A stretch of DNA of 7,760 nt from RGIG6904 sp024680835. Its GTDB lineage: Bacteria; Bacillota; Clostridia; Lachnospirales; Lachnospiraceae. Of this stretch, positions 5,834 through 7,760 are shown one piece after another. Every line of letters begins with the position of its first letter. Within the stretch, counting starts at the first letter, position 1. Made by a program: the position numbers and the translations under genes. The stretch spans positions 1 to 7,760 of the forward strand of contig JAILBP010000247.1 of the NCBI GenBank assembly GCA_024680835.1, read 5' to 3'. Under the pieces are notes generated by a model, which was not told where the DNA came from, did no database searches, and saw nothing but the letters and a program-made list of their open reading frames with translations.

Positions 5834-7639
5834 ATGAAAAAAAAGAGTTTTCTTGACAGATTGTTTGAAAACATAAGCCTGCGGTCCAGCATGCTTATCA
5901 TATTCATCGTGGGTGGATTTATACCCCTGTTCATCTCGGAGATCATGGTATATTCATTCGCGAGCTCGAACCGTCTGAACCAGGCTATAAACAGGGGACT
6001 GGGGCAGATGGAGCTGGCCAGCTCTAACCTTTCGGAGTGCGTGAAAGTTTTGAGCGCCGTGTCAAATTATATTTATCTGGATAAAAGAGTAGGTCATTCG
6101 GATATATTCGATTATCCGGACAATAATATACTGACGCAGTACGAGAGAAACTACAGCCGCGAGGTGGCTGATATCGTGTTGTATCATTACAACGTGAACT
6201 GTGAGGATACGGATAATCTCTGTTACGCCGGGGCCGATATCAAGGCACAGAAATGGTATATAGAAACCGTCGCCAGAAAAGGCGAGCCCTATTGGTATTA
6301 CTATCTTGATCCGGACACATTTGAGTCCGGGATATGCTTAAACCGTGCGATCTATGATGCGGACGGAAAAAGGTTTGGTGTTGTAAGTATCACCATGAAT
6401 CTCTCCACCAGCCAGGAGCTGTTAAGCAGGATGGAGCTCAACACATTTTTATTGTTTGATAATATCACCATCATTTCCAATAACCCGGATTATCTTTATA
6501 CCGACGACGTTCTGTACAGCATTATGGATAACGGAAAAGGAAAGGTTTTGGAGCGCAGGGAAGCGGGGACCGCAGTTCGTACCGAGTACAATAAAAGAGA
6601 CAGTCTGCTGTTTTATTCGCGGATGCTCCCGCAGGGTGCGGATGAATATCTGACATTGGTGAGTGTTTTGGACTACGGTGCTATCATGCGAAACACCATG
6701 TTTTTGTCGCTGCTGAATTTTGTGCCCTTCTTTATATTCAGTTTCATAGCGTTTTTTCTCATATCATGGTTTACAAGATCTTATTCAAAGCGCTTGAATT
6801 ATTTCCGCTATATGATGCACGAGGCTGCGGTGGGGCGTGATGTTTTTCCGGATCAGTTTACGGGCACGGACGAGATAGGAATGCTGGCCAGGGATCTGAG
6901 CACTATTATGCAGGAGACAAAGCGCCTCGGAGAGGAATCCCATGAGCTTTCCAGAAATCTTATGGAAGAAAAGCTGAAGACGGAGATGCTGCACACCAGG
7001 GAGAGGGAAGTGGAGTTTCGAATGCTCTCCAGCCAGATAAATCCGCACTTCCTGTACAATACGCTGGAGACCATCAGGATGCAGGCTCTGGTGAACGGTG
7101 ATAAGGAGGCTGCGAAGCTGGCCAAGATGTTAGCTTACATCATGAGACATAACCTTAAGGTTCAGAACTCACTGGAACCGGTGTCCGAGGAATTGAGACT
7201 GGTCGAGTATTATATGCAGATCCAGGATTACCGTTTCAGGGACAGGATCTCCTATGAACTGGTGTATGATGAAGAGGATATCAAGGATCTGTATATGATA
7301 CCTCTTTGTATCCAGCCATTTGTGGAGAACGCTTATGTTCACGGGCTTGAAAAGCTTGAGAGCGGGGGACGCATTACAGTGACCGTGACAAAGGCAGAGT
7401 ATCTATCTATAGAAATAGAAGATAACGGGCACGGCATGGATGAGATGACTCTCTCAAAGATAAGAGGCTTTTTGAGAAACACGCAGATCGCCGACAATTC
7501 GCACATCGGAATACGTAATGTTTCCGGGCGTATCAATCTGCTGTACGGTGACGGCTTCGGAGTTGAGATGGACTCAAAGCCCGGTGAAGGCACTAAGATC
7601 ACAATAAAACTTCCGGTCATATATGACACCGGAAAATAA
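5834..7639 (+). CDS. YesM-type sensor histidine kinase with extracellular Cache-like domain
   Basis: This is a membrane kinase expected to phosphorylate an AraC-type (YesN-like) response regulator. From the ATG at 5834 it has 601 residues: TM1 at about 19-40, an extracellular sensor at about 41-285 with the Cache-like stretch WYIETVARKGEPYWYYYLDP and a 'GKRFGVVSITMNLS' strand, TM2 at about 290-314, HAMP and a helical linker to about 390. The His_kinase (PF06580-type) core follows, with QINPHFLYNTLE (phospho-acceptor His405), the N box PFVENAYVHG (Asn499), the G1 box EDNGHGM (530-535) and G2-like GIRNVSGRINLLYG and GEGTKITIKLP. All key residues look intact. The start is two bases after the fucosidase stop, with only a weak SD (GAG, 5826-5828); a GTG at 5828 overlapping the stop is an alternative. 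Expression is probably coupled to the fucosidase. It probably senses an extracellular sugar or binding-protein signal, but this is inferred from context. No response regulator follows in the window. Confidence 0.93.
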   Translation: MKKKSFLDRLFENISLRSSMLIIFIVGGFIPLFISEIMVYSFASSNRLNQAINRGLGQMELASSNLSECVKVLSAVSNYIYLDKRVGHSDIFDYPDNNILTQYERNYSREVADIVLYHYNVNCEDTDNLCYAGADIKAQKWYIETVARKGEPYWYYYLDPDTFESGICLNRAIYDADGKRFGVVSITMNLSTSQELLSRMELNTFLLFDNITIISNNPDYLYTDDVLYSIMDNGKGKVLERREAGTAVRTEYNKRDSLLFYSRMLPQGADEYLTLVSVLDYGAIMRNTMFLSLLNFVPFFIFSFIAFFLISWFTRSYSKRLNYFRYMMHEAAVGRDVFPDQFTGTDEIGMLARDLSTIMQETKRLGEESHELSRNLMEEKLKTEMLHTREREVEFRMLSSQINPHFLYNTLETIRMQALVNGDKEAAKLAKMLAYIMRHNLKVQNSLEPVSEELRLVEYYMQIQDYRFRDRISYELVYDEEDIKDLYMIPLCIQPFVENAYVHGLEKLESGGRITVTVTKAEYLSIEIEDNGHGMDEMTLSKIRGFLRNTQIADNSHIGIRNVSGRINLLYGDGFGVEMDSKPGEGTKITIKLPVIYDTGK

Positions 7640-7640
7640 G

Positions 7641-7671
7641 AAAAGGACCTGTCGGATGCGGCAGGTCTTTT
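7641..7671 (+). terminator. Intrinsic terminator closing the fucosidase-kinase operon
   Basis: GACCTGTCG (7646-7654) and CGGCAGGTC (7659-7667) form a 9-bp stem with one U-G pair and a GATG loop. It is flanked by AAAA (7641-7644) and followed by TTTT (7668-7671), which extend the stem and give the U-tract. It starts one base after the kinase stop codon, so the transcript ends here and any response regulator downstream would need its own promoter. Confidence 0.88.
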
Positions 7672-7704
7672 ATGTTGTGATCAGTGAATTCCCTTTTGAT
7701 CCTC

Positions 7705-7727
7705 AAATCATAGTATAAAAATCATAG
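7705..7727. repeat. Tandem 9-bp direct repeat in the AT-rich right edge
   Basis: AAATCATAG occurs at 7705-7713 and again at 7719-7727, 14 bp apart, in an AT-rich spacer with TATAAA at 7714-7719 and TATTAT at 7729-7734. This could be an operator or promoter region for a gene beyond the window. No -35/-10 pair with proper spacing is convincing, and chance is likely in AT-rich DNA. Confidence 0.3.
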
Positions 7728-7760
7728 GTATTATTAGTGAAATTTTTTGTGTATAAAAAA

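Overview
The window looks like chromosomal DNA of a motile, fermentative Gram-positive anaerobe, most likely Lachnospiraceae (Butyrivibrio/Roseburia-like). This is inferred from the protein styles: an ECF-transporter S component, a Cache-type chemoreceptor, a FliD-like flagellar protein, a cytoplasmic GH29 fucosidase and a YesM-type sensor kinase. Promoters are sigma-A-like and spacers are AT-rich with strong intrinsic terminators. I see no mobile element, rRNA, tRNA or CRISPR. All five genes lie on the + strand; the large minus-strand reading frames are shadows.

Layout. (1) 1-612: 3' part of an ECF transporter S component, open through the left edge. (2) 613-770: spacer with two perfect hairpin-type dyads and an extended -10 promoter. 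(3) 771-2489: a complete methyl-accepting chemotaxis protein. (4) 2490-2753: a regulatory spacer with a strong terminator, a second dyad, nearly helix-phased A-tracts, a very good sigma-A promoter and a 5' leader with two consecutive hairpins, the second of which covers the ribosome binding site. (5) 2754-4073: a FliD-like flagellar protein with unusual ends. (6) 4074-4352: a terminator, then a dense cluster of TATTGCG half-sites upstream of the next gene. (7) 4353-5831: a cytoplasmic GH29 alpha-L-fucosidase. (8) 5834-7639: a Cache/HAMP/HisKA_7TM-independent, YesM-like sensor histidine kinase joined to the fucosidase with a 2-nt gap. (9) 7641-7671: an intrinsic terminator immediately after the kinase, then 89 AT-rich bases with a short direct repeat.

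How the genes may work together. Two functional themes appear. The chemoreceptor and the FliD-like protein belong to motility but are separate transcription units. The fucosidase and kinase form a closed two-gene operon, which suggests that an extracellular signal sensed by the kinase is tied to use of fucosylated glycans. The usual AraC-type (YesN-like) response-regulator partner and the sugar transporter are not in this window. The most promising points are the structured leader of the FliD-like gene (possible CsrA/FliW-type control), the non-canonical architecture of that FliD-like protein, and the fucosidase-kinase operon that ends without a response regulator. I did not find a clearly new multi-gene system.
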